Numbered from the stretch's first letter, positions 17,918 through 27,300 are shown. The stretch is DNA of 64,000 nucleotides from Microscilla marina ATCC 23134 (GCF_000169175.1 NZ_AAWS01000004.1:186001-250000); one strand, 5' to 3'. Notes: generated by a model not told the origin, from the sequence alone. Numbers and translations: made by a program.

Positions 17918-18050
17918 TATGCTACAATCACTTTCGCAGTTTGTGTTGGCACATCAAAAACCGTACTTTTCGCAAAAATTTTGGGGTACGCAAAAATACT
18001 GCGCAATAGGTGCCGAACATTGTACTATGATACAAACAAATCTTAGCATA

Positions 18051-20144
18051 ATGAACACAATCAATCAACACGATATCCTCATCAACCATTGCCTTATTCA
18101 AGTACCTACAGTTACCCAAAACACTTTACACCAGACCAATATCCAGCAAACAATGGGTACATTGTCATCCAATTTTTTGTATTATGGTTATATACCTTCC
18201 CAACAAGTTTATGAGGCGATGACACAACTGGCGAAAACCTCTCCGAAAACGCTTCATCAATGGTGGCAAACTTTAGAGAAAAGCCTTAAAAAATCTAAAG
18301 GAGTTGACAAAGACATTGGGAAATACATTGTGTATCAGAACTTTCCTCAAGAAGTATTAGACATGTCACAGTCGGAATATTGGATCAGGCAACTTTGTAT
18401 TTATTGGGAAGCAGACCTTACCAGCGTACGACAAGCGCCCATCCCACGCGCGCCTATGTTTGAGCAAATAGATTTTAAAGTACTACACCTGGCACGTTCT
18501 TCTGCTCTTGACAACCTATACGAAAGTTTGCTACTGAAACCAGCCGCATGGATAGCCACCGAACAGCAAGAAGTGCAATGGTTTGTGCAACAGGGGTATA
18601 CAATGAACGCAGAAATAAAATTTAAAGAAAACCTCGTTTTTGCTGCCATTACTTGTATGCAATACGAGCAAACATTGCCATTATCTACCACTACCGATGT
18701 GCTCAGGCTTGCCACAGGATTTTCTGAAGGGGATATTTCGCTCAAAACCAATAGCAAATTTAAACTCTCCCGTCGCCAGCGAAAGTATGTATTGGAAGTG
18801 TTGGCAGGAGTAAAAGACCTGGAAGAAGGAGTCATGCGCTACAAAAACAAATGGATACATTTGTTTCATCAGTTGCACGTTGGCGAGTACGCCAAAAAAC
18901 ACCCAAAAATCTACCAAGTAGCTCATACCTTACGCAACGGAGGCAAATACCCTACTTTTAACTCTAATATAGAAAACTACCTGACAACATCAAACACCGA
19001 AGCATTGGCATTGCTTGCCCAGCGTCCGGGAGAATTTGCCCGCCGTATTGTGCATGTATTGGAGGTGTTTGGCGACACTGCTTTGTCTTGTTTTTTGCCT
19101 GTATTACACAAGCTCGAAACCATTAAATTGTTGAAACTAAAGCGGTTTTTACGTACCGCCAATGACCGTGATTATCGAATATTCACCCCTAAGGGGAGCT
19201 GGAAGAAAGCCCAGTTTGAATTGAACGAAACCCAAATCAAACCACACCATATTCAGCAAATAGTCATGGCTATAGACCAACTGGTGAGGCAACGGGTAAG
19301 CAACAAGTTTGGTACATCATTTTTTTATACGCCAGACATTGCCCACATAAAATTGCCTGTAAACAATGCAGAGGCAGTTTCTCGTTACCCAAAAGGAACT
19401 GTTTTTCATATTCCTGACAATATTCGTTTTATTCGTTCGGTCACCTATTGGCAAGAGCGTTCGCAAACCTGTTGGATGGACAATGGCTGGAATTTTTTTG
19501 ATGCCAACTGGCAGGCAAAAGGGACTTGCTGCTGGGACACTACCTGGGAGATGGGCAAAGCCGCAGTGTTTTCGGGCGACCCGGTAAACTCATACAACAA
19601 AGCGGGTAAAGCCGGACAATTGATTGACTTATACCTTGATCAGTTGGTGGAGGTGGGGGTACGTTACGCAGTTTGGAATATTTTGTCATACAACCGTATT
19701 CCGTTTGATGCCCTGGAAGATGTGCAAGGTTTACTGTTATGGGGCGAAAAGCCTCAAACTGGTAAGTTGATAGAACCCTCAAGGGTCAATTTTTCTTTTC
19801 CTGTAACAGGTAAGTCTTTGACCAAATACATCTGTTACATCGATTTATTCACTCGCCGCTTGGTATTGATGGACAGTAGCCTTTCGGCAAGTGTAGGATC
19901 AGCTCGAAACAATGCCACACGTTTGCAAAACAGCATGCCAGCCATAGTAGAGTACCTTGACGCCTTACCTTCGTTGATGGATATGTTTGAGGGGTTTGCT
20001 GTAGCTCCTGCCACTGATGCCATGAAAGTAGTGTATACCGATAAGCAGTTGCCGATAGACAATGAGTCTGCTTTTGTATTTTTGCCTAAAAACAAAGACA
20101 ATAACTACGATCCGGTTTCACTCGAAACCTTGATCAGCGTATAA
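18051..20144 (+). CDS. MXAN_6230/SCO0854-like protein with possible TerD-like C-terminus
   Basis: About 697 residues from the ATG at 18051; starts at 17919 and 18027 are also in frame, but the promoter fits a later one. The middle segment ALLAQRPGEFARRIVHVLEV, preceded by HVGEYAKKHPKIYQVAH, resembles the large actinobacterial/myxobacterial MXAN_6230/SCO0854 family. The C-terminal part (VRYAVWNILSYNRIPFDALE, then KYICYIDLFTRRLVLMDSSL) looks like a TerD-type calcium-binding stress domain. No RING-type Cys cluster is obvious at the N-terminus. TerD domains occur in stress and conflict-related systems; the role here is unknown. Family identification is from recall and moderate. Confidence 0.6.
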   Translation: MNTINQHDILINHCLIQVPTVTQNTLHQTNIQQTMGTLSSNFLYYGYIPSQQVYEAMTQLAKTSPKTLHQWWQTLEKSLKKSKGVDKDIGKYIVYQNFPQEVLDMSQSEYWIRQLCIYWEADLTSVRQAPIPRAPMFEQIDFKVLHLARSSALDNLYESLLLKPAAWIATEQQEVQWFVQQGYTMNAEIKFKENLVFAAITCMQYEQTLPLSTTTDVLRLATGFSEGDISLKTNSKFKLSRRQRKYVLEVLAGVKDLEEGVMRYKNKWIHLFHQLHVGEYAKKHPKIYQVAHTLRNGGKYPTFNSNIENYLTTSNTEALALLAQRPGEFARRIVHVLEVFGDTALSCFLPVLHKLETIKLLKLKRFLRTANDRDYRIFTPKGSWKKAQFELNETQIKPHHIQQIVMAIDQLVRQRVSNKFGTSFFYTPDIAHIKLPVNNAEAVSRYPKGTVFHIPDNIRFIRSVTYWQERSQTCWMDNGWNFFDANWQAKGTCCWDTTWEMGKAAVFSGDPVNSYNKAGKAGQLIDLYLDQLVEVGVRYAVWNILSYNRIPFDALEDVQGLLLWGEKPQTGKLIEPSRVNFSFPVTGKSLTKYICYIDLFTRRLVLMDSSLSASVGSARNNATRLQNSMPAIVEYLDALPSLMDMFEGFAVAPATDAMKVVYTDKQLPIDNESAFVFLPKNKDNNYDPVSLETLISV

Positions 20145-20149
20145 AATAA

Positions 20150-20184
20150 AACAGCCTTTTTTGAACACTCAAAAAAGGCTGTTT
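20150..20184. terminator. Hairpin terminator
   Basis: A 14-bp stem (ACAGCCTTTTTTGA with TCAAAAAAGGCTGT) and a 4-nt loop, just after the TerD-like gene; followed by TTTTG. Confidence 0.8.
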
Positions 20185-20349
20185 TGTGTTAGACTCCTAT
20201 AGAACAAGGTAAACTTAAAGCGTTATTTTTATTTTTAACTATGGTTTATAAATCGCTAAAAATCAATGTGATATAAAAAATGTAATTCATCATGGGCTAG
20301 GGTTTACCTAGAACCTTGTCAAGAACTAGCCTCCCTGAAAAAGAATGAA

Positions 20350-20874
20350 TTAGAATTTGATAAGTTTATCTACCTGTTCACGTAGCAATTGATTGTATAA
20401 GTCGTTGGTAATTTTACCATCTTTTAGGTTGGCTTCTACACGAGGTAGCTTTACCCGCATGCCCAGTAGGTTGGCACCCAAATAACTTAAAATATCGGTA
20501 AGGTGGCTCAAAGCCAGCGCACTGCCTTGCATACCCGAAGACAATCCCACCATTGCCACTTTTTTGTTGTTAAACTTGCTTGGGTACTCCAGCCCATCTA
20601 TAAAAGCCTTTAGTACTCCTGGAAAAGACCCGTTGTATTCGGGTACTACAAATACAAACTTATCTCCTTGAGCTATTTGCTGACTGTATATATTAAAATC
20701 GTTGTTTTTACCTGCATTGCCATACAGTGCTGAAAAAACAAAGTCTTTGGGTAAACCCTGCAAGTCAATAATGTTACTTTCTGTATTTTGTTCGGCAAGT
20801 AAACTTTGATAATATGCCGAGACCACCCGCGAAATCGATTGATTTCGATTGGTGCAAGAAATGATTGTAATCAA
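20350..20874 (-). CDS. NAD(P)H-dependent FMN reductase
   Basis: A 174-residue flavodoxin-like reductase of the NADPH-dependent FMN reductase family (ChrR/YieF type), which reduces quinones, chromate or flavins in the cytoplasm. ISCTNRNQSISRVV (5-18) is the phosphate-binding loop, and VPEYNGSFPGVLKAFIDGL (about 77-95) is the family signature around the flavin. The physiological electron acceptor cannot be read from sequence. It starts 41 bp after the stop of the TraB-family gene, in the same direction. Confidence 0.88.
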   Translation of the reverse strand: MITIISCTNRNQSISRVVSAYYQSLLAEQNTESNIIDLQGLPKDFVFSALYGNAGKNNDFNIYSQQIAQGDKFVFVVPEYNGSFPGVLKAFIDGLEYPSKFNNKKVAMVGLSSGMQGSALALSHLTDILSYLGANLLGMRVKLPRVEANLKDGKITNDLYNQLLREQVDKLIKF

Positions 20875-20915
20875 GTGATCAGTTTTTAATGTTTGTGTAT
20901 ATAGGTGAGATTTCC

Positions 20916-21824
20916 CTACAGCTTAATTTTAAGTGGAGATATTGTATAGCCTTTTTCTCGTAACAAATGTAATACGCCTGATTTCCCTGGCAAGTGTCCG
21001 GCACCTACTGCAATGAAAGCACTTTTACCCGACTTGAGCAACTCCTCGATCTTAGGAATCCATTTTTTGTTACGCTCTACCAACAATGTTTTGAGTTCGT
21101 CTTCACTGGCTGTTTTTTGCATTAACTTATGCAGCCCATCCAAGTCTTGTTGTTTATACATTCTATTCAGCTTAACAATTTCTTGTGAAGCAAGGCTGTC
21201 CTTATCATACACCATCTCCAGCAACAGATCTACTTGCTTGTCTAATGGCTTGCCATCATAAAGCACTTTTATTTGATCTTCAACTGTTTCAAGGGCAATT
21301 AATTTTTTATTGAGGTTACGAGCCGATCTTTGAAAATACTCATCCATAGAACTATTGCCCGTCTTTTCAAGGTTCATGTTCAACGTTTTTGCGTACTTTT
21401 TCAGCATAATCATCTGATAAATAGCAATAGGCTTAAAACTACTAAACAACTGTACACCTGTGCCCATGTACTTTCTTAGACACTCATCAGTGGCTTTATA
21501 ATCTTTTTCGCTCATCAATTGATTGAGGCGTTTATTAGGCATTACACTTGCCATGGCCACCTTCATCATATTAGAGGCTTCTATCAAAATCTCTCCTGCT
21601 ACAATATCCGCTTTTTTTAATTTATCTAATATGATTTTATTCTGATTGATAAAGCCATAGTCATGCAGGTGATGAGTACCAAATAAATAAGTTGGTTTTT
21701 TAACGCCGGGACCTTTTACTTCCCAAAAGATAGATTTAGCTTTTGGAAGTGTGTCTTGTGCCAAGGTAGGCAAAGACAACAAAACGCTGAGGATGCTGAA
21801 AATAAATAATTTAGTATGCTTCAT
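20916..21824 (-). CDS. TraB/GumN-family protein
   Basis: A 302-residue exported protein with a signal peptide ending near LPTLAQ. The fold signatures are YLFGTHHLHDYGF (about 47-59, with a GxxH motif), a middle Met-rich helical region, and IAVGAGHLPGKSGVLHLLRE near the C-terminus with a second GxxH. TraB/GumN relatives include the Tiki metalloproteases, so a secreted metallopeptidase role is plausible but unproven here. It probably shares a transcript with the FMN reductase gene. Confidence 0.85.
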   Translation of the reverse strand: MKHTKLFIFSILSVLLSLPTLAQDTLPKAKSIFWEVKGPGVKKPTYLFGTHHLHDYGFINQNKIILDKLKKADIVAGEILIEASNMMKVAMASVMPNKRLNQLMSEKDYKATDECLRKYMGTGVQLFSSFKPIAIYQMIMLKKYAKTLNMNLEKTGNSSMDEYFQRSARNLNKKLIALETVEDQIKVLYDGKPLDKQVDLLLEMVYDKDSLASQEIVKLNRMYKQQDLDGLHKLMQKTASEDELKTLLVERNKKWIPKIEELLKSGKSAFIAVGAGHLPGKSGVLHLLREKGYTISPLKIKL

Positions 21825-22257
21825 TCTGTATAAAAATTACACCTGTACAATGATCAAAAAAAACAGCAAAAGTAGTACATCAACCATTACACTCACTGCC
21901 TCATTGCAAAGGTGAAGTAGTTTCGTTGTGACATAGTATATACCATTTAGTCTAGTGCCTTAAACATTAAGTAAATGCGCTATTATTTGGGATGAGTTTT
22001 GTTTTCTGACGCACTTCAAAACCGGTGGCTACAGCTTTGCTGTGCCGAGCTCTGCCAAAGGCTAAATCGCGCATAGCCTTAGTTACGCAAGTTTTTTTAA
22101 GTAAAGTCAGTGGGCAAAAATCGCCGAAATAACCGAGGCTACAGTTCTACTGTGCCGAGCTCTGCTTTAGCTAATAGGTTAGGTATTTAGTATTTAAGGT
22201 GCTAATGAAAGTGACCCTGCTACATAATGAAATACACCGTTCATTAAACCACAATGC
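21825..22257. other. 433-bp intergenic region with a MITE
   Basis: Mostly occupied by MITE copy 3. Outside it I see nothing recognisable. Confidence 0.5.
21952..22205. mobile_element. IS630-type MITE, copy 3 (254 bp)
   Basis: Left end CTAGTGCCTTAAACATTAAG; right end, inverted from 22205, TTAGCACCTTAAATACTAAA. They match at about 14 of 20 positions. The interior carries the family text GATGAGTTTTGTT and AGTTACGCAAGTTTTTTT, plus two direct copies of a 29-bp segment with core CTGTGCCGAGCTCTGC (22027-22055 and 22137-22165), which explains its greater length. Confidence 0.75.
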
Positions 22258-22518
22258 TTACTTGTGCTTTCGAGGAAAAAATGTGCGAAATATGACCATA
22301 AACACCGCTGATAGTATAAAAATAGTCACCCACTTAAAAAAGCCTGGGATTAGGCGGTAACTAATGACCATGGCACAAAATAAAAACATGAGCATAGAAA
22401 TGCGATTAATGCCATGCATTACTCGAATATTAAAGTTGTTAGGGCGATCAGGATCATGCTTTCGAAAGAAATATCCAAATACAGCCCCCATTTTAAAGAA
22501 ATCAGTGAACTTACTCAT
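22258..22518 (-). CDS. Small two-span membrane protein, DUF6728-like
   Basis: An 86-residue protein. An amphipathic N-terminus (FTDFFKMGAVFGYFFRK) and a polar NNFNIRVMHGINRISM segment precede two membrane spans (about 39-53 and 60-76) and a basic tail (RKHK). The DPDRPNNFNIRVMHGINRIS text is what I remember from DUF6728, a Bacteroidetes-only family of unknown function. It stands alone, with the MITE just beyond its stop. Confidence 0.65.
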   Translation of the reverse strand: MSKFTDFFKMGAVFGYFFRKHDPDRPNNFNIRVMHGINRISMLMFLFCAMVISYRLIPGFFKWVTIFILSAVFMVIFRTFFPRKHK

Positions 22519-22833
22519 AATCTATCTTTATTTTTATAGATACAATCCATTGAGCAGGGTAAAAGTTTTCTGTTTCCCTGACTTTATACGCAAATATCAG
22601 TAAATCTTATCACTAATAGCAGCATTTTATCAATTTTAACCATTGTGTTGAGTCTGAATTTGACCCAAAAAGCGACTCTGTTAAAAAATAAACAAACGAA
22701 ACTTTTAAGGTGTATATTATCGTATATAAGCTTAAATATAAAATTATAAATAATTGATTATTTATAACACCAAATAATGCAACTGTTTGTTGTGTTATTG
22801 TGAAACCATTGATCAAACTTAAAAATCACCTCT
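22519..22833. other. 315-bp divergent intergenic region
   Basis: It separates the small membrane protein gene from the tandem TIGR04222-like pair. The sequence is AT-rich, with no recognised promoter or gene. Confidence 0.4.
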
Positions 22834-23532
22834 ATGAACCCACAAGAAAAACAACTCTGGGATAAAATCAATCATTACTCATTTGATGCGGTAGACGCAT
22901 CTTTTCCTTTTTCGGCACGCCTCATGCGTGAAAATGGCTGGACAGAAGCCTATACTATTGAAGCGATTCAGGAGTACAAAAAATTTATGTTTTTGGTTGC
23001 CGTATCAGGGCATTCTGTATCACCCTCCGACCCAGTAGACCAAGTGTGGCATTTGCACATGATTTATACTCAATCGTATTGGGAAGAGTTTTGTCATGGA
23101 ATTTTAGGCAAAGCAATACACCACAACCCCACCAAAGGAGGCAAAGACGAGCGTAAGAAACATGTGAATATGTATGACCAAACTGTGGAGAGTTACTTCC
23201 AATACTTTGGTGAACCCCAACCCGCTCATATCTGGATAAGTACCCAGGACCTTTTCAAAGAAATACACTACCGTAGGGTAAACATGCATCGCAACTGGGT
23301 GACCGCCAAGCCTCAGTTTGTGCGCAAACGTTGGCACTTAGCCCCGTTACTTGCCTTGCTTGCATTATTTTTTATGGCAAATAGTGGAGGAGATATTGCT
23401 GGAATTATATTTTTTGTAGTGTTTATTGTTTTAATATCTATAGCTGCAACCAGTACAGACAAAGGAGGAGGGAGTGCCAGTGGTGGATGTTCTTCTTGCT
23501 CTTCCTGTTCAGGCTGTGGTGGCTGTGGTTGA
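22834..23532 (+). CDS. TIGR04222/GRDP-like membrane protein with Cys-Gly tail, copy 1
   Basis: A 232-residue protein. Residues 1-160 hold the LWDKI...FPFSARLMRENGWTEAY region and VDQVWHLHMIYTQSYWEEFC, the glycine-rich-domain-like/TIGR04222-type signature with a conserved VWHLH. Two hydrophobic stretches (about 170-182 and 186-205) follow. The tail GCSSCSSCSGCGGCG is made only of Gly, Cys and Ser. The N-terminal part probably faces the cytoplasm and the tail may bind metal or form disulfides; function is unknown. Its neighbour at 23656 is a close paralogue. Confidence 0.8.
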   Translation: MNPQEKQLWDKINHYSFDAVDASFPFSARLMRENGWTEAYTIEAIQEYKKFMFLVAVSGHSVSPSDPVDQVWHLHMIYTQSYWEEFCHGILGKAIHHNPTKGGKDERKKHVNMYDQTVESYFQYFGEPQPAHIWISTQDLFKEIHYRRVNMHRNWVTAKPQFVRKRWHLAPLLALLALFFMANSGGDIAGIIFFVVFIVLISIAATSTDKGGGSASGGCSSCSSCSGCGGCG

Positions 23533-23547
23533 GCGTTAAATGATTCA

Positions 23548-23590
23548 CATCCTCTTTTTCTTTTGCCTGGGTAAAGGAAAAGGGGGGTGT
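23548..23590. terminator. Hairpin between tandem paralogues
   Basis: CCTCTTTTTCTTT can pair with AAAGGAAAAGGGG, including G-T pairs. There is no clean T-run, so this may slow rather than end transcription. Confidence 0.35.
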
Positions 23591-23655
23591 TGTTTAATCT
23601 AATTTCCAAAGGCTACGTAAGTTAAAATCTAAACCTAATAAATAAGTAGAATACA

Positions 23656-24420
23656 ATGGTGGCAGAACATCAACCCATTTGGGAAAAAATTCAGGCATAC
23701 AAACTAGACGCCGTAGATGCATCTTTTCCTTTCTCGGCACGCCTCATGCGTGAAAATGGCTGGACTGAGGCCTATACTATTGAAGTGATTCAGGAATACA
23801 AAAAGTTTATGTTTTTGGTTGCCGTATCAGGGCATTCTGTATCACCCTCCGATCCTGTAGACCAAGTGTGGCACTTGCACATGATTTATACCCAATCGTA
23901 CTGGGAAGAGTTTTGTCACGGAATTTTAGGCAAAGCAGTACACCACAACCCTACCAAAGGAGGCAAAGACGAACGAAAAAAGCACGTCAACATGTATGAC
24001 CAAACTGTAGAGAGCTATTTAAAATACTTTGGTGAACCCCAACCTGCCCATATTTGGATAAGTACTCAAGACCTTTTCAAAGAAATACATTACCGTAGGG
24101 TAAACATGCATCGCAACTGGGTGATCGCCAAGCCTCAGTTTGTGCGCAAACGCTGGCATTTAGTGCCTTTGTTGGCATTGGTAGCCACTTTGGTAATGGC
24201 AAGTGATGGCGGTGCGGTATTTGTCATTCTTTTGGTGGTAGTAGTGTTCATTGCCCTAATTGCCTCTATTGGTGGTAATAACAACGGTAAAGGAGGCAAC
24301 AACAGTGCTGGTGGTGGCGGGTGGTTTGTTGGTTGTGGAAGCAGCGATTCCGGCAGTGATTCTGGAAGTAGTGGCTGTTCCTCTTGCTCTAGCTGTGGTG
24401 GTTGTGGAGGCTGTGGGTAA
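23656..24420 (+). CDS. TIGR04222/GRDP-like membrane protein with Cys-Gly tail, copy 2
   Basis: A 254-residue paralogue of the preceding gene. From FPFSARLMRENGWTEAY through the RRVNMHRNWV region the two proteins differ at only a few positions, and the DNA is also nearly identical. The copies diverge in the membrane part and tail: this one has a longer glycine/serine/asparagine linker, ending GCSSCSSCGGCGGCG. This pattern suggests recent duplication or gene conversion of the N-terminal domain. A terminator follows at 24428-24464. Confidence 0.8.
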   Translation: MVAEHQPIWEKIQAYKLDAVDASFPFSARLMRENGWTEAYTIEVIQEYKKFMFLVAVSGHSVSPSDPVDQVWHLHMIYTQSYWEEFCHGILGKAVHHNPTKGGKDERKKHVNMYDQTVESYLKYFGEPQPAHIWISTQDLFKEIHYRRVNMHRNWVIAKPQFVRKRWHLVPLLALVATLVMASDGGAVFVILLVVVVFIALIASIGGNNNGKGGNNSAGGGGWFVGCGSSDSGSDSGSSGCSSCSSCGGCGGCG

Positions 24421-24427
24421 CATTAAA

Positions 24428-24464
24428 AAGGGTATAAGGCTATTTAATAAACCTTATACCCTTT
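24428..24464. terminator. Bidirectional terminator
   Basis: AAAGGGTATAAGG pairs with CCTTATACCCTTT (13 bp), between the TIGR04222-like gene and the convergent uvrA. Confidence 0.85.
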
Positions 24465-24492
24465 CTGACGTGTTATTTAAATTTTCTGGTTC

Positions 24493-27300
24493 TTAAAATT
24501 TCTCCTTCAAAAATCTCGCAGTGTGGTTGTTTTCTAAACCAATCAAATCCTCAGGGATTCCCTGAAAACAAATCTGTCCTCCTTTGGCACCACCTTCCGG
24601 ACCTAAATCTATGATCCAATCGGCACTTTTAATCACCTCCAGGTTGTGTTCAATCACCAGTACCGAGTGCCCTTGCTCTACCAATGCGTTCAGTGCTTTG
24701 AGCAACTTCTTTATATCATTGAAGTGCAAACCAGTGGTAGGTTCATCAAAAATAAACAAAGTATTGCCTTTGCGTGCATTGCGTTTGTCCAGAAAAGACG
24801 CCAGTTTCAGGCGTTGAGCTTCTCCACCACTCAATGTGTTCGACGATTGCCCCAAGCCTACATATCCCAGGCCTACTTCATACAAAGGACTCAATGCCTG
24901 TACAATTTTAGGTTCATTTTTAAAAAAATCCAGGCTTTCTTCTACTGTCAGATCAAGTATTTCGGCGATGTCTTTGTCATTGTATTTAATATCCAGAATT
25001 TCTTTCTTAAAACGCTTCCCTTTGCAGCTTTCGCAAGTAAGGTATACATCTGCCATAAACTGCATTTCAATTTTTACCTTGCCTTCGCCTTCGCATACTT
25101 CACAACGCCCTTTGTCTACGTTAAAAGAGAAGTGGGCAGGTTTATACCCTCGTTTTTTGGCAAGTGCTGTGTTAGCAAACAAGTTACGGATAGTGTCATA
25201 CGACTTGGTATAAGTTACTGGGTTTGAGCGCGAAGATTTACCAATAGGATTTTGATCGATAAACTCTATCCCTTTTAAGGCCTGAGTGTCACCCTCCAGA
25301 CTTTGGTATTTACCCTTGGTGCTGCTATAGTCTCCATACATTTTGGCAAGTGCCGGGTACAAAATATCTTTGATAAGTGTAGACTTGCCCGATCCACTTA
25401 CGCCTGTTACTACTGTCATTACCCCCAGAGGAAAACGCGCCTCTACATTTTTTAAATTATTTTCTTCAGCGCCTACCAAGGTAATAAAAGCATTTGCTTT
25501 GCGTCGGACTTTAGGCATTGCAATAGAGTCTGTGCCATTTAAAAAATTCAAGGTATGCGAGTTTTTGCCGTTTTGGATGGGGGCATCCAGAGTACCTTGA
25601 AATATCAACTCACCTCCACCAGTACCTGCATCGGGGCCAATGTCTATAATTTGGTCAGCGTGACGCATAATATCTTCTTCGTGCTCTACCACAATCACTG
25701 TATTGCCCAATGCCTTCAGGTCTTTCAATACCCCAATCAATCGGTGGGTATCACGGGGGTGTAGCCCAATACTTGGTTCATCTAATATATACATAGAGCC
25801 TACCAACGCACTGCCTAAAGCGGTGGCAAGTTTAATGCGTTGATACTCTCCCCCCGAAAGGGTAGATGTCAAGCGGTTGAGGGTTAAATACCCAAGCCCT
25901 ACCTCGTTAAGGTACTTGATACGGTTGTTTATTTCGGTAAGCACCCTTCTGGCTATTTGCTGTTCGTTAGGCTTAAGTGACAGGTTTAAAAACAATTCTC
26001 GTAAATCTTCCAGTGGCATCAATACCATATCATTGATATTGTACTCAGCTATTTTTACATAACTGGCGTCTTTACGCAAACGGGTACCTTGACAATCGGG
26101 GCAAGTGATTTTGCCACGGTAACGCGACAGCATCACCCGGTATTGTATTTTGTGACTTTGGCTGGCAATATGCTCAAAAAAAGCATTTAAGCCTTGAAAG
26201 TGTTCATTACCTTCCCACAAAAGTTGTTTTTGTTCCTTGCTTAGTTCCCGATAAGAACGATGGATAGGAAAGTCGAACTGTATGCTGTTTTGAATCAATG
26301 GTTGGAACCATTCTTTCCGCATCTTTTCAGTAGACCAAGGCACAATGGCATTGTCGTATACTGATAGATTTTTGTTAGGAATAACCAAGTCTTCATCAAT
26401 GTCAAGTACACTACCAAATCCACCACAACGTTTGCAGGCTCCATAAGGGTTGTTAAAACTAAAGAACTGTACTGTAGGTTCTTCAAACTTGATTCCGTCA
26501 AGTTCAAACCGATCAGAAAACTCTTTTACCTCTTTTTTCAACACATGAATCATACAAGAGCCTTGCCCTTCATAAAAGGCCGTTTGCACCGAATCAGCAA
26601 TGCGAAACTGATTGTCTTCATCGTCTTTTTTCACCACATTGCGGTCTACTAATATAAACACCTCCTGACCTTTGAGCGCCTTTATTGCTGCTACATCCTC
26701 TAGTAGTTCTTCAATAAACAAGGTGTCCCCATCTACCAATAAACGGGTAAACCCTTTTTGAAAAACAAGTTTCAATTCATCTTCCAGGCTACGTTCTGAT
26801 GCTACATTTACCGGAGCTGTGATCAGTAGTTTTTGCCCTTCGCTATGCGACTGTATATAATTAACTACATCGGTTACGCTGTCTTTTTTTACCTTATTGC
26901 CTGATACCGGAGAATAGGTGACACCAATGCGGGCAAACAATAGTTTGAGGTAATCATATATTTCGGTAGAGGTACCCACCGTGGCACGTGGGTTTTTGGT
27001 ATTACTTTTTTGTTCTACTGCAATTGCTGGTGACACCCCCTTGATGTATTCTACTGCGGGCTTTTCCATTCTACCCAAAAACTGCCGTGCATAAGAACTT
27101 AAACTTTCTACATACATGCGTTGCCCTTCGGCAAATAAGGTGTCAAACGCGAGCGAAGATTTGCCCGAACCCGAAAGTCCAGTAATGACTACAAATTGAT
27201 TACGTGGAATGGCAACATCTACGCCTTTGAGGTTGTTTGCTCGTGCTCCTTTGATAATGATATGATGTCGGGGGTCAAGTTGGTCTACATTTACCTGCAT
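24493..27300 (-). CDS. uvrA: Excinuclease ABC subunit A
   Basis: A 935-residue UvrA of normal length, the damage-sensing ATPase of nucleotide excision repair. Two ABC ATPase modules are present: Walker A GLSGSGKSSLAFDT near residue 38 and GVSGSGKSTL near 640. ABC signatures TLSGGEYQRIKLATALGS and TLSGGEAQRLKLA and Walker B regions YILDEPSIGLHPRD and FIFDEPTTGLHFND are all present. Zinc-finger cysteines occur in CKRCGGFG, CPDCQGTR, CEVCEGEG and CESCKGKR. It is monocistronic here. Confidence 0.98.
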   Translation of the reverse strand: MQVNVDQLDPRHHIIIKGARANNLKGVDVAIPRNQFVVITGLSGSGKSSLAFDTLFAEGQRMYVESLSSYARQFLGRMEKPAVEYIKGVSPAIAVEQKSNTKNPRATVGTSTEIYDYLKLLFARIGVTYSPVSGNKVKKDSVTDVVNYIQSHSEGQKLLITAPVNVASERSLEDELKLVFQKGFTRLLVDGDTLFIEELLEDVAAIKALKGQEVFILVDRNVVKKDDEDNQFRIADSVQTAFYEGQGSCMIHVLKKEVKEFSDRFELDGIKFEEPTVQFFSFNNPYGACKRCGGFGSVLDIDEDLVIPNKNLSVYDNAIVPWSTEKMRKEWFQPLIQNSIQFDFPIHRSYRELSKEQKQLLWEGNEHFQGLNAFFEHIASQSHKIQYRVMLSRYRGKITCPDCQGTRLRKDASYVKIAEYNINDMVLMPLEDLRELFLNLSLKPNEQQIARRVLTEINNRIKYLNEVGLGYLTLNRLTSTLSGGEYQRIKLATALGSALVGSMYILDEPSIGLHPRDTHRLIGVLKDLKALGNTVIVVEHEEDIMRHADQIIDIGPDAGTGGGELIFQGTLDAPIQNGKNSHTLNFLNGTDSIAMPKVRRKANAFITLVGAEENNLKNVEARFPLGVMTVVTGVSGSGKSTLIKDILYPALAKMYGDYSSTKGKYQSLEGDTQALKGIEFIDQNPIGKSSRSNPVTYTKSYDTIRNLFANTALAKKRGYKPAHFSFNVDKGRCEVCEGEGKVKIEMQFMADVYLTCESCKGKRFKKEILDIKYNDKDIAEILDLTVEESLDFFKNEPKIVQALSPLYEVGLGYVGLGQSSNTLSGGEAQRLKLASFLDKRNARKGNTLFIFDEPTTGLHFNDIKKLLKALNALVEQGHSVLVIEHNLEVIKSADWIIDLGPEGGAKGGQICFQGIPEDLIGLENNHTARFLKEKF

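Noticed and set aside
17919-18050. Earlier in-frame start of the TerD-like gene
   Set aside because: The predicted transcription start near 17923 lies inside that ATG region, so a downstream start is more likely; not proven.
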